From an uncultured Jannaschia sp. (GTDB taxonomy: Bacteria; Pseudomonadota; Alphaproteobacteria; Rhodobacterales; Rhodobacteraceae), in the NCBI RefSeq assembly GCF_947503795.1, contig NZ_CANNEZ010000001.1, positions 735,001-799,000 of the forward strand: a stretch of DNA of 64,000 bases. The letters run 5' to 3'. Under the pieces are notes generated by a model. That model saw only the letters and a program-made list of their open reading frames with translations. It was not told where the DNA came from and did not search any database. Both the position numbers and the translations under genes were made by a program. Below, piece by piece: positions 11,038-19,775 of this stretch. Every line of letters starts with the position of its first letter. The stretch's first letter is position 1.

Positions 11038-11910
11038 ATGATGCGTTCCGGAGTGATCGCGAAGAAGGTGGGCATGACCCGCATCTTCCAGGAAGACGGG
11101 CGTCAGGTGCCCGTCACCGTGCTGCAGCTGGACGGCCTTCAGGTCATCGGCCAGCGCACCGCGGACAAGCATGGCTACACCGCCGTCCAGCTGGGCGCGG
11201 GCACGGCCAAGGCCAAGCGCACGTCCCAGGCGATGCGCGGCGTCTACAAGGCCGCGGGCGTCGAGCCCAAGCGCAAGATCGTCGAGTTCCGCGTGGACGA
11301 GGACAAGCTGATCGAAGTGGGCGAGGAAATCATCGCCGACCACTACTTCGAAGGTCAGTATGTCGACGTGTCGGGCACTTCGATCGGCAAGGGCTTCGCC
11401 GGTGCCATGAAGCGGTGGAACTTCGGCGGCCTGCGCGCGACGCACGGCGTGTCGATCTCGCACCGCTCGCACGGCTCCACCGGTCAGTGCCAAGACCCCG
11501 GCAAGGTGTTCAAGGGCAAGAAGATGGCCGGTCACATGGGCGCCGCCCGCGTGACCACGCAGAACCTGCAGGTCGTCCGCACCGACACCGACCGCGGCCT
11601 CATCATGGTCAAGGGCGCCGTTCCCGGCTCCAAGGGCGGCTGGGTCACGATCAAGGATGCGGTCAAGAAGCCGTTCCCCGAGAACGCGATCCTGCCCGCC
11701 GGCCTGATGTCCTCGAAGAAGGAAGCGCAGCGCCTCGCCGAGGAAGCCGCCGCCGCCGCCGAGGCCGAAGCCAAGGCCGCCGAGGAGGCGCTGGCCGCCG
11801 AGCAGGCCGCCGCCGAGGAAGCGGCCCTGAAAGCCGCCGAAGCCGAAATCGCGGACGAGTCGTCGGATGCCGACAACTCGGACGTTGAAAAGAAGGAAGG
11901 TGACGAATGA
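11038..11910 (+). CDS. rplC: 50S ribosomal protein L3 (uL3) with Ala/Glu-rich tail
   Basis: 290 aa from the first of two adjacent ATGs ([17 protein letters not shown]), 7 nt after GGAGGG; family starts in this order usually have one residue before RSG. The core ends near residue 230. After it comes a roughly 60-residue tail of Ala/Glu/Lys repeats ending in acidic [18 protein letters not shown], which makes the protein much longer than the usual 205-215 aa. The stop overlaps the rplD start (ATGA). Confidence 0.97.
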   Translation: MMRSGVIAKKVGMTRIFQEDGRQVPVTVLQLDGLQVIGQRTADKHGYTAVQLGAGTAKAKRTSQAMRGVYKAAGVEPKRKIVEFRVDEDKLIEVGEEIIADHYFEGQYVDVSGTSIGKGFAGAMKRWNFGGLRATHGVSISHRSHGSTGQCQDPGKVFKGKKMAGHMGAARVTTQNLQVVRTDTDRGLIMVKGAVPGSKGGWVTIKDAVKKPFPENAILPAGLMSSKKEAQRLAEEAAAAAEAEAKAAEEALAAEQAAAEEAALKAAEAEIADESSDADNSDVEKKEGDE

Positions 11911-12527
11911 AACTCGACGTCATCAAGATGGACGGCTCCAAGGCCGGCTCCGTCGAACTCAGCGACGAGGTGTTCGGCCAGGAGCCGCGCCGCGATATCC
12001 TGTACCGGGTCGTCCGCTGGCAGCGCAACAAGGCGCAGGCCGGGACCCACAAGGTCAAGACCCGCTCCGAGGTCAGCTATTCGACCAAGAAGATCGTCCG
12101 GCAGAAGGGCTCCGGCGGCGCACGCCACGGCTCGCGCAAGGCGCCGATCTTCCGCAAGGGTGGTGTCTACAAGGGCCCCACGCCCCGCAGCCACGGTCAT
12201 GAGCTGACCAAGAAGGTCCGCCGCATGGGCCTGCTGCACGCGCTGTCGTCTAAGGCGGCCGCGGGCAAGCTGGTGATCCTCGACGCGGCGAACCTCGAGG
12301 GGGGCAAGACCTCCGCGCTGGCGCGTCAGGTCAAGGATCTCGGCTGGAAGCGCGCGCTGATCATCGACGGCGCAGACGTCAACGAGGATTTCGCGCAGGC
12401 CGCGCGCAACCTCGGCAACGTGGACGTGCTGCCCTCGATGGGCGCGAACGTCTACGACATCCTCAAGCGTGACACGCTCGTGCTCACGAAGGCGGGTGTC
12501 GAAGCTCTGGAGGCGCGACTCGCATGA
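11907..12527 (+). CDS. rplD: 50S ribosomal protein L4 (uL4)
   Basis: 206 aa. It has the exit-tunnel extension region ([21 protein letters not shown]) and the conserved end region [17 protein letters not shown]. It overlaps rplC and rplW by ATGA at both ends, so translation is coupled. In enterobacteria L4 autoregulates the S10 operon; whether it does so here is unknown. Confidence 0.97.
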   Translation: MKLDVIKMDGSKAGSVELSDEVFGQEPRRDILYRVVRWQRNKAQAGTHKVKTRSEVSYSTKKIVRQKGSGGARHGSRKAPIFRKGGVYKGPTPRSHGHELTKKVRRMGLLHALSSKAAAGKLVILDAANLEGGKTSALARQVKDLGWKRALIIDGADVNEDFAQAARNLGNVDVLPSMGANVYDILKRDTLVLTKAGVEALEARLA

Positions 12528-12808
12528 ACACCTACGACGTGATCCGCAAGCCGATCATCACCGAGAAGGCCACGATGGCGTCCGAGACGGGCGCCGTGGT
12601 CTTCGAGGTCGCGATCGACGCAAACAAGCCCCAGATAAAGTCCGCCGTCGAAGAGCTCTTCGGCGTCAAGGTGAAGGCCGTGAACACGACCATCACCAAG
12701 GGCAAGGTCAAGCGCTTCCGCGGCCAGATGGGCCGTCGCAAGGACGTCAAGAAGGCGTATGTGACGCTTGAAGAGGGCAACACCATCGACGTGACCACGG
12801 GCCTCTGA
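12524..12808 (+). CDS. rplW: 50S ribosomal protein L23 (uL23)
   Basis: 94 aa, complete ([15 protein letters not shown] start, [12 protein letters not shown] end). It sits at the tunnel exit and docks trigger factor and SRP. The last 168 nt (12641-12808) recur, about 90 % identical, at 14232-14399. The canonical next gene rplB is 4.1 kb away. Confidence 0.97.
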   Translation: MNTYDVIRKPIITEKATMASETGAVVFEVAIDANKPQIKSAVEELFGVKVKAVNTTITKGKVKRFRGQMGRRKDVKKAYVTLEEGNTIDVTTGL

Positions 12809-12848
12809 CGGGGCGGCGGGGTCACCCCGCCGGTGGTTTGCGAATGAA

Positions 12849-12877
12849 GGGCCCCGCCGGGAACGGCGGGGCCCTTT
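12849..12877 (+). terminator. Intrinsic terminator after rplW
   Basis: A perfect 11-bp stem (GGGCCCCGCCG / CGGCGGGGCCC) with a GGAA loop and a short T-tract. It closes the rpsJ-rplW transcript. Closely similar hairpins recur at 14437 and 15855. Confidence 0.9.
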
Positions 12878-13106
12878 CCCATTGCGGGCCGATGCAATGC
12901 GGCGGGCCCACCGGCGAGGCGACGAAAAGGTTCGATATCCTGCGCGACGCCGCGCGCGCGGACCGATGCCCCTCGCGGTGCGCGGCTCTGGCAGAACGAT
13001 GTCCCGCAAGCGGGTGGTTCGGAGGGACGCCCTCCCGCCGCAGCCATTTGATCCGCCCCGCCAAGGGCCATACGTCCCGCTGACTGCGGAACGGGCGGAG
13101 GCGCAC

Positions 13107-14162
13107 ATGTTGCTGGAACAATTGGATCTGGGGCTCGAGGCTCGCGTCCTTCACGTCCTTCTCGGAGCCGCGATCGGCCTCGTTTTCGGCATCGCGGCCC
13201 AGATTTCGCGCTTTTGCCTGCGCCGGGCCGTGGCAGGCGATCCTGACGAGCGGTCGGGGGCTGCGGGGGTCTGGATGACCGGCCTCGCGGTCGCGATCCT
13301 CGCCGTCCAGGGTCTGACCCAGGCCGGGTATATCGACCTCGGCGATCACCGCTGGCTGTCCTCGGACCTGCCGGTCGCGGCGCTCGTGGTCGGCGGGCTT
13401 CTGTTCGGCGTGGGAATGGTCCTGACGCGGGGCTGCATCTCGCGGCTCAGCGTTCTAGCCTCCTCCGGCAACCTGCGCGCGGTCACGGTCATTCTGGTTT
13501 TCGCGGTCACCGCCCACGCCATGCTGAAGGGCGTGCTGGCCCCGGTCCGCACCGCCATCGGCGGCGTGACGATCGAGAGCCCGGTCGCGACCCTGACGCA
13601 GCTTCCGGGCGGCGTGTGGCTCTGGACGGCTGTCGCGGTCCTGCCGCTCCTTCTGTTCGCGTGGCGCTCCGACGCGCGCCGCACCGACCTCCTCCTCGGC
13701 GGGCTGATCGGGCTGGTGGCGGCGGCCGGCTGGGCGGGCACCTCCGTCCTGCTCTTCGATGAATTTGACCCCCTTCCGGTCCAGAGCGCGGCCTTCACCC
13801 TTCCGTGGACGGACACGCTCTTCTGGACCATCGCGTCCACGGCCATCCCGGCCTCCTTCGGGGTGGGCTTCATCGGCGGCGTCGTGACCGGGGCCTTCGC
13901 CTCGGCCACCGCCCGGCGCGAGTTGCGTCTGGAGAGCTTCGAGAGCCCCGGCCAGACCCTCCGCTACGCCTCGGGTGCGGCGATGATGGGCGCGGGCGCG
14001 GTGTTGACCGGCGGCTGCACCATCGGCGCCGGGATCGCGGGCGGCGGCGCTCTGTCGGTCGCGGCCCTCGTGGCGCTGGCCTCCGTCGTGGGCGGGGCGT
14101 TGCTGGCAAAGACGGTGCAGACCGGCGGACTCGCCGGACGGCCAATCGGCGCTTCCGGCTGA
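13107..14162 (+). CDS. YeeE/YedE-family sulfur transporter
   Basis: 351 aa from an ATG 6 nt after GGAGG. An integral membrane protein with two DUF395/Sulf_transp halves. It keeps the three Cys positions typical of thiosulfate-transporting YeeE/TsuA proteins: Cys37 (SRFCLRR), Cys110 (TRGCISR) and Cys304 (TGGCTIGAG). The likely role is uptake of thiosulfate or a related sulfur species across the inner membrane, inferred from the family. It is a single-gene unit inserted between rplW and a second copy of the rplW 3' end. No TusA-like partner is nearby. Confidence 0.85.
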   Translation: MLLEQLDLGLEARVLHVLLGAAIGLVFGIAAQISRFCLRRAVAGDPDERSGAAGVWMTGLAVAILAVQGLTQAGYIDLGDHRWLSSDLPVAALVVGGLLFGVGMVLTRGCISRLSVLASSGNLRAVTVILVFAVTAHAMLKGVLAPVRTAIGGVTIESPVATLTQLPGGVWLWTAVAVLPLLLFAWRSDARRTDLLLGGLIGLVAAAGWAGTSVLLFDEFDPLPVQSAAFTLPWTDTLFWTIASTAIPASFGVGFIGGVVTGAFASATARRELRLESFESPGQTLRYASGAAMMGAGAVLTGGCTIGAGIAGGGALSVAALVALASVVGGALLAKTVQTGGLAGRPIGASG

Positions 14163-14166
14163 GGCG

Positions 14167-14200
14167 GCCTCCGGGAGGCTGGCGCCAGCCTCTCCGAGGC
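14167..14200. repeat. Nested palindrome after the YeeE/YedE gene
   Basis: An 18-bp perfect palindrome (GAGGCTGGCGCCAGCCTC, 14175-14192) is nested in an outer GCCTC/GAGGC repeat. It has no T-tract. It lies 5 bp after the transporter stop and 32 bp before the rplW duplicate, so it may be a transcript-end structure or a recombination junction. Confidence 0.6.
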
Positions 14201-14231
14201 AGGGTCCGGTCCCGACAAGCCTTAGATCGGG

Positions 14232-14399
14232 TCCGCTGTCGAAGAGTTCTTCGGCGTCGAGGTGAAGGCCGTGAACGCGATCATTCCCAAGGGTAAGGTC
14301 AAGCACTTCCGCGGCCAGATGGGCCGCCGCAAGGACGTCAAGAAGGCCTACGTGACGCTCGAAGAGGGCAACACGATCGACGTGACGACCGGGCTCTGA
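14232..14399 (+). pseudogene. Duplicated 3' end of rplW (56 codons including stop)
   Basis: 168 nt that align without gaps to 12641-12808, with 17 mismatches counted by eye (about 90 % identity). The frame is intact to the stop and encodes the L23 C-terminus from [14 protein letters not shown] to DVTTGL. There is no start codon, no RBS and no N-terminal half, so it is not a functional L23. Most differences after the first third are synonymous, as expected if this copy diverged in a related genome under selection before arriving here. Confidence 0.93.
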
Positions 14400-14436
14400 C
14401 CGGACGGCGGACAGAACCCCGCCCTTGGAACGACGA

Positions 14437-14463
14437 GGCCCCGCCGGAGACGGCGGGGCCTTT
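14437..14463 (+). terminator. Intrinsic terminator after the rplW duplicate
   Basis: A perfect 10-bp stem (GGCCCCGCCG / CGGCGGGGCC) with a GAGA loop and then TTTGCTTT. It holds the same relative position and nearly the same sequence as the true rplW terminator, so the duplication includes the terminator. Confidence 0.85.
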
Positions 14464-14528
14464 GCTTTGTACCTGTCCGGGAGGTTCGCCGAAGGATGGA
14501 CGGCTCCGAGTAAGGTCCGAGAGACGGT

Positions 14529-15242
14529 CTAGTTCACGCGGACACGCCGCACGCCCATATCCGTGGAGCGCAGCGTGTAGGTAAAGACCCGCTTCGAATA
14601 GACGCCGTGCTTGAAGTAGAACCGGCTTGAAAGGATGGCATCCGGTCGCTGCGATGGCGCATACCGACCGTCGATCTGCACTGCGCCATCGAGCCAGACG
14701 ACAGACCTGAAACCTCCGGACCCGTCAAACTGCACCAGGACCTCTAGAAGCTGTTCGGTTCCGTCACGCTTGACCCGGGCTGGTGACGTGCCGCCGATTG
14801 TCCCTCGGATGCAGGACTCGCCCGGTCCCGTCTTGATGTCGCTGGCGATATACATGCGCCCATCCTCGCGGACGAAGAGTTGGAGCGGCGGAGCGCAGCC
14901 ATTGCGTCCATCGTGGATGGAGAAGATGCTGAATTCATTGTTGGTTGGTGTCGTAAAGCTGGTCGTGGTCGAGAACATGAAGGCGCCGCTTCGGTTGGTC
15001 GGATAATCCTCCGTGAAGATCTCAGCCCGCTGATTGAACGTCCCGCCCGTGCAGTAATTCCGGCTCGTCGAGAATACCCACGTTCCGCGGCTTCTCTGGA
15101 TCGAGCCGGGATCCGCCCCGCAGGAAACCTCCCATCGGTTGAGCGATTGCGCAGATGCGGGGCCAGTCAGAAATCCTGTGGATGCAATCAAAGTCAAACC
15201 GATCAAAGCGGCAAAGACCCGAGCAATGTTGGTCTGGTGCAT
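14529..15242 (-). CDS. Secreted polysaccharide-lyase-like protein
   Basis: 237 aa with a signal peptide (hydrophobic residues 8-28, cleavage near PASAQ). The C-terminal YFKHGVY (209-215) resembles the YFKAGxY motif of jelly-roll polysaccharide lyases (PL7/heparin-lyase-like), with a typical beta-sandwich pattern before it. A GGAG ribosome-binding site precedes the ATG. GC is visibly lower than in the flanking ribosomal genes. It may cleave an acidic polysaccharide outside the cell. The family match rests on short motifs, so it could be a non-catalytic concanavalin-like protein. Confidence 0.5.
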   Translation of the reverse strand: MHQTNIARVFAALIGLTLIASTGFLTGPASAQSLNRWEVSCGADPGSIQRSRGTWVFSTSRNYCTGGTFNQRAEIFTEDYPTNRSGAFMFSTTTSFTTPTNNEFSIFSIHDGRNGCAPPLQLFVREDGRMYIASDIKTGPGESCIRGTIGGTSPARVKRDGTEQLLEVLVQFDGSGGFRSVVWLDGAVQIDGRYAPSQRPDAILSSRFYFKHGVYSKRVFTYTLRSTDMGVRRVRVN

Positions 15243-15387
15243 TCGTTACTCCGTACGAACCATCGATCAGGTAGTTGTACGGCATTTGGCCCGTCTGGCG
15301 ACATATCATTTTCGATACTGTGCCCAAGTCCGCCGTCCCAAGTTTGTTTGTAGCTCCGCGACCCCGTCCATGCTCACTTGCGCCTCG

Positions 15388-15858
15388 GACCGGGATCAAG
15401 GCCGAAGGCGTGCCGGCGCGGGACATGTCGGTGAAGATGAAGGTCAGCTCGTAGCGTCCCGGATCGGGCAGGCTCATCCCGGCGGTGATGTTGTTCCAGA
15501 ACTGCGTCTCGTCCACCGGATAGAGCAGCGTCGAGGGCGCGGCATAGGTGTGCAGCTTGGCGCGTCCCAGCTCCGCACCGCTCTCGTCCGCGACGCGCAG
15601 ATGCAGGTCGATCTCGAACCGCATGTCCATCGTGCCGGGCTGCGCGCGGGCGACATGTTCGAGATAGGCGCGCAGGAAGATCTCCTCGTTCGGCGCATAG
15701 ACATTGCTCTCCCGCGCGAGGTAGCGGCCACGGTCGTCGCGCCGGTCCTTGTGGGCGAGATAGGCGGAGTGGACCCCGATCGGAGGCATCATCTCCTGCA
15801 TCGCGATGGTCTGCGCGTCGATGTAGATCGGCGGCGTCCGCGCGCCGGTCTCGTCCCG
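15388..15858 (-). pseudogene. Internal fragment of an unidentified gene
   Basis: About 157 codons of good high-GC coding sequence without a stop, from RDETGARTPPIYIDAQ through DMSRAGTPSALIPV. The 5' side stops exactly at the terminator-like hairpin at 15855. On the 3' side the frame continues into lower-GC sequence that no longer looks coding and overlaps the lyase gene. Both ends of the original gene are therefore missing. Its family was not recognised; the beta-rich pattern (FEIDLHLRVAD, GRYELTFIFTD) suggests a sandwich domain. Confidence 0.6.
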
Positions 15859-15877
15859 CCGGGAACGGCGGGGCTTT
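15855..15877 (+). terminator. Third rplW-terminator-like hairpin
   Basis: CCCGCCG / CGGCGGG with a GGAA loop and CTTTCTGGTTT after it. The core CCCGCCGGGAACGGCGGGG is identical to the true rplW terminator at 12849. It abuts the truncated gene fragment and lies 70 bp before the next gene. Confidence 0.65.
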
Positions 15878-15945
15878 CTGGTTTCATATTGTCGCCACCA
15901 GTCGTGACTTTTATCCGCCTAGCTGACTTCCCTAAGGACGAGAGT

Positions 15946-16632
15946 ATGAAGCCCGTTTCGCAACAAGATCGTACGCTCGCAGTCGAACTGGCGGTGTCCC
16001 TCTCCAGCTGGCTTAAATCTCATCTGGATGTCGTCACGTGGCGTGAACTGGATGAAAGCACGCCGGCCGTCTACAATATGGGACTGTCGTCACACGAAGC
16101 TGGATGCCAAGCACTGAATGCGGTTGGGGTGTTCGAGCAGGCCGACCACTACACGACCCATTACGTGCGCGTTTCGCCTGTGGACGTCCGACAGCACATG
16201 GAGCAGCTGCAGTCCCTATCATCGGACAAGCTGGCACTTCTGCTCGATGCATTCATAGGTGGGCCCGTCGCCCATTCTGCGCTGCTCCCAACCCACCGAG
16301 AGGCATTTCAGGTTCCGAACTCTCTTGAAGGTTTGGCACGGCGACTGACCGATTCCGGCTATCTCGACGCTGACGGAAACGGAAAGCGATGGACTGACAA
16401 GATTACGAGTTTCATGCACAAGTGGTCCGTCTGGACAGATGGTCGTGCACCGCTTTCCGCAACTCCCGACGGTGTCGAGGTCTTCTGCGCTGGCCTATCG
16501 GCGGCAGACCGAGATCGCCTTCTCGAGACCTATCGAGGCAACGGGTACATCGCTGCCCTCCAGCTTCTCCGAAGCATCGCAGGCTTGGAACTGAAATTCG
16601 CCAAGGACGTGCTCGACTTTTTGGTGCGCTGA
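15946..16632 (+). CDS. Hypothetical protein with L7/L12-CTD-like C-terminus
   Basis: 228 aa from the ATG giving MKPVSQQDRT; the RBS is AAGGACGAG, and the longer upstream frame is non-coding. Residues 1-195 are unrecognised, soluble and mostly helical. Residues 198-226 (GNGYIAALQLLRS, then AGLELKFAKDVLDFL) match the pattern of the ribosomal L7/L12 C-terminal domain, KI.AIK.VRE.TGLGLKEAKDLVE. In L7/L12 this helix pair contacts translational GTPases. Base composition is lower in GC than the r-protein genes. Function unknown. Confidence 0.7.
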   Translation: MKPVSQQDRTLAVELAVSLSSWLKSHLDVVTWRELDESTPAVYNMGLSSHEAGCQALNAVGVFEQADHYTTHYVRVSPVDVRQHMEQLQSLSSDKLALLLDAFIGGPVAHSALLPTHREAFQVPNSLEGLARRLTDSGYLDADGNGKRWTDKITSFMHKWSVWTDGRAPLSATPDGVEVFCAGLSAADRDRLLETYRGNGYIAALQLLRSIAGLELKFAKDVLDFLVR

Positions 16633-16770
16633 AGGTGCGTTTCGAATACGGGCATTACGTCCAGTCCCACCGAGCCTAGGCGCGCGCGGGGGTAGGCTAC
16701 CGTACCTCCCTAATCGCCTGACCCGCCCTTGACCCCACCCCCCAACCCTCCTAGACGGCCCCATCCCGAC

Positions 16771-16800
16771 CACCCCGGATTCGTCCGGGGTGTCTCTTTT
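16771..16800 (+). terminator. Intrinsic terminator upstream of rplB
   Basis: A perfect 9-bp stem (CACCCCGGA / TCCGGGGTG) with a TTCG tetraloop followed by TCTCTTTT. It ends transcripts from the inserted region, so rplB needs its own promoter in the 92 bp that follow, or anti-termination. Confidence 0.85.
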
Positions 16801-16892
16801 CGGGACATCGAACCAGGGACCTTCGGGGCCCTTACATCCAGGGCGGGACGCCGTGTGCGCCTCCGTCCGACACACAACGGAAGACAGGTAAC

Positions 16893-17735
16893 ATGGCACT
16901 CAAGTCGTATAAGCCGACGACGCCGGGCCAGCGTGGGCTGGTTCTGATCGACCGTTCGGAGCTGTGGAAAGGCCGCCCGGTCAAGTCCCTCGTCGAGGGT
17001 CTGACCAAGCATGGCGGACGCAACAACACCGGACGGATCACGATGCGCCGCAAGGGCGGCGGGGCCAAGCGCCTCTATCGGATCGTCGATTTCAAGCGCA
17101 ACAAGCTGGACGTCCAGGCGAACGTGGAGCGGATCGAGTACGACCCGAACCGCACGGCCTTCATCGCCCTCATCCGCTACACGGATGGCGAGCAGGCCTA
17201 CATCCTCGCGCCGCAGCGCCTCGCCGTGGGCGATCGCGTTGTGGCCTCGGCCCGCGCCGACATCAAGCCCGGCAACGCGATGCCGTTCCAGGGCATGCCG
17301 ATCGGCACGATCGTCCACAACATCGAGCTCAAGCCCGGCAAGGGCGGCCAGATCGCGCGTGCGGCGGGCACCTATGCCCAGTTCGTCGGTCGCGACGGCG
17401 GCTACGCCCAGATCCGCCTCTCCTCGGGTGAGCTTCGTCTCGTCCGTCAGGAGTGCATGGCGACGGTCGGCGCGGTCTCGAACCCGGACAACTCGAACCA
17501 GAACCTCGGCAAGGCGGGTCGCAACCGGCACAAGGGCATTCGTCCCTCGGTCCGCGGCGTCGTCATGAACCCGATCGACCACCCGCATGGCGGTGGCGAG
17601 GGCCGGACGAGCGGTGGTCGCCACCCGGTCACGCCCTGGGGCAAGCCGACGAAGGGTGCCCGCACCCGCAACAAGAACAAGGCGTCGCAGAAGCTGATCA
17701 TCCGCTCGCGTCACGCCAAGAAGAAGGGTCGCTGA
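16893..17735 (+). CDS. rplB: 50S ribosomal protein L2 (uL2)
   Basis: 280 aa, full length. The peptidyl-transferase-proximal segment [13 protein letters not shown] is intact, as is the Lys/Arg-rich C-terminus. It is first in the block rplB-rpsS-rplV-rpsC-rplP, separated from rplW by 4.1 kb of unrelated DNA. Confidence 0.98.
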   Translation: MALKSYKPTTPGQRGLVLIDRSELWKGRPVKSLVEGLTKHGGRNNTGRITMRRKGGGAKRLYRIVDFKRNKLDVQANVERIEYDPNRTAFIALIRYTDGEQAYILAPQRLAVGDRVVASARADIKPGNAMPFQGMPIGTIVHNIELKPGKGGQIARAAGTYAQFVGRDGGYAQIRLSSGELRLVRQECMATVGAVSNPDNSNQNLGKAGRNRHKGIRPSVRGVVMNPIDHPHGGGEGRTSGGRHPVTPWGKPTKGARTRNKNKASQKLIIRSRHAKKKGR

Positions 17736-17737
17736 GA

Positions 17738-18016
17738 ATGAGCCGTTCCGTTTGGAAAGGGCCTTTCGTGGACGCGTATGTCCTCAAGAAGGCCGAAGCC
17801 GCCCGCGAGTCGGGCCGCAGCGACGTGATCAAGATCTGGTCGCGCCGTTCCACCATCCTGCCCCAGTTCGTGGGGCTCACCTTCGGCGTCTACAACGGGC
17901 ACAAGCACATCCCCGTCAACGTCTCCGAGGACATGATCGGCCAGAAGTTCGGTGAGTACTCGCCGACGCGGACCTATTACGGTCACGCCGCCGACAAGAA
18001 AGCCAAGAGGAAGTAA
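17738..18016 (+). CDS. rpsS: 30S ribosomal protein S19 (uS19)
   Basis: 92 aa from the ATG giving [12 protein letters not shown], 2 nt after the rplB stop. Conserved core [22 protein letters not shown]. It binds the 16S rRNA head with S13. Confidence 0.97.
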   Translation: MSRSVWKGPFVDAYVLKKAEAARESGRSDVIKIWSRRSTILPQFVGLTFGVYNGHKHIPVNVSEDMIGQKFGEYSPTRTYYGHAADKKAKRK

Positions 18017-18019
18017 GCC

Positions 18020-18399
18020 ATGGGCAAGGAAAAGAATCCCCGCCGCGTGGCCGATGACGAGGCCATGGCCAAGCTGCGCATGCTGAAGACCAGCCCGCAG
18101 AAGCTGAACCTCGTGGCCGCGATGATCCGCGGCAAGAAGGTCGAGAAGGCGCTGGCCGATCTCACCTTCTCGAAGAAGCGGATCGCCATCGACGTGCGCA
18201 AGTGCCTGCAATCGGCCATCGCGAACGCCGAGAACAACCACAACCTGGATGTCGACGAGCTGATCGTCGCCGAAGCCTGGGTGGGCAAGAACCTGACCAT
18301 GAAGCGCGGACGTCCCCGCGCGCGCGGTCGCTTCGGAAAGATCGTCAAGCCGTTCTCGGAACTGACGATCAAGGTGCGGCAAGTCGAGGAGCAAGTCTG

Positions 18400-18400
<1 letters not shown>
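18020..18400 (+). CDS. rplV: 50S ribosomal protein L22 (uL22)
   Basis: 126 aa. The exit-tunnel hairpin region ([20 protein letters not shown]) is present. Starts 3 nt after rpsS; its TGA overlaps the rpsC ATG by one base. Confidence 0.97.
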
Positions 18401-19137
<737 letters not shown>

Positions 19138-19149
19138 GGAGTAGATCAG

Positions 19150-19563
19150 ATGCTGCAACCGAAACGGACGAAGTTCCGCAAGGCCTTCAAGGGCCGCATC
19201 CACGGCGAAGCCAAGGGCGGGTCGGATCTCACCTTCGGCACCTACGGGCTGAAGGCGACCGAGCCGGAGCGCGTCACCGCGCGCCAGATCGAAGCCGCCC
19301 GCCGGGCCATGACGCGTCACATGAAGCGTCAGGGCCGGGTCTGGATTCGGATCTTCCCGGACCTGCCGGTGACGTCGAAGCCCACCGAAGTCCGCATGGG
19401 CAAGGGCAAGGGCTCGGTCGATTACTGGGCCTGCAAGGTCAAGCCGGGTCGCGTGATGTTCGAGATCGACGGCGTGACCGACGCCGTCGCGCGCGAGGCG
19501 CTGCGCCTCGCCGCGATGAAGCTGCCGGTCAAGACCCGCACGGTCCAGCGCGAGGATTGGTGA
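19150..19563 (+). CDS. rplP: 50S ribosomal protein L16 (uL16)
   Basis: 137 aa, full length ([19 protein letters not shown] start; [16 protein letters not shown]). It binds near the A-site tRNA. The usual next gene rpmC is 1.6 kb downstream. Confidence 0.97.
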   Translation: MLQPKRTKFRKAFKGRIHGEAKGGSDLTFGTYGLKATEPERVTARQIEAARRAMTRHMKRQGRVWIRIFPDLPVTSKPTEVRMGKGKGSVDYWACKVKPGRVMFEIDGVTDAVAREALRLAAMKLPVKTRTVQREDW

Positions 19564-19621
19564 CCCGACGGCTCCGCCGTCGGAGCGCGATGTAGACGGT
19601 TTGCTTGCAAACCGTCGGGTC
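19562..19621 (+). promoter_or_regulatory. Mutually exclusive stem-loops after rplP
   Basis: Fold A has two adjacent hairpins: CCGACGGC-TCC-GCCGTCGG (8 bp) and GACGGTTTG-CTTG-CAAACCGTC (9 bp, 19594-19615). Fold B pairs GACCCGACGG at the rplP stop with CCGTCGGGTC at 19612-19621 (10 bp, perfect) and excludes parts of both hairpins. The layout resembles an attenuator; no leader peptide was found. Confidence 0.5.
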
Positions 19622-19641
19622 GCGCCCGGTTCAGAATAGGG

Positions 19642-19669
19642 AAGGGGCGTCCATTGCGGGCGCCCTTTT
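19642..19669 (+). terminator. Intrinsic terminator ending the rplB-rplP transcript
   Basis: An 8-bp stem (AAGGGGCG / CGCCCTTTT side, one G-U pair) with an 11-nt loop and a TTTT end, about 80 bp after the rplP stop. Confidence 0.7.
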
Positions 19670-19775
19670 CGCATGCCGGGGACACGCCGGCCCACGGCAA
19701 GGCACCGACCGCCCTACACCTGGCCCGTCCGCCGGTGTAGGAGGCGCGCGACCGTAACGCCCCCGGAGCGCCCCG

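Noticed and set aside
12882-13106. N-terminal extension of the YeeE/YedE protein
   Set aside because: The extension is Arg-rich and non-membrane. The ATG at 13107 has GGAGG upstream and begins at the family start.
15139-15945. N-terminal extension of the L7/L12-like gene in the same frame
   Set aside because: It overlaps the lyase gene and the gene fragment on the other strand and lacks protein-like composition; a good RBS precedes 15946.
19590-19640. tRNA-like stretch (GGTTTGCTTGCAAACC followed by GGTTCAGAAT)
   Set aside because: No D-arm or acceptor stem, and the anticodon-like arm pairs into a 9-bp hairpin with a 4-nt loop. It is better explained by the post-rplP stem-loops.
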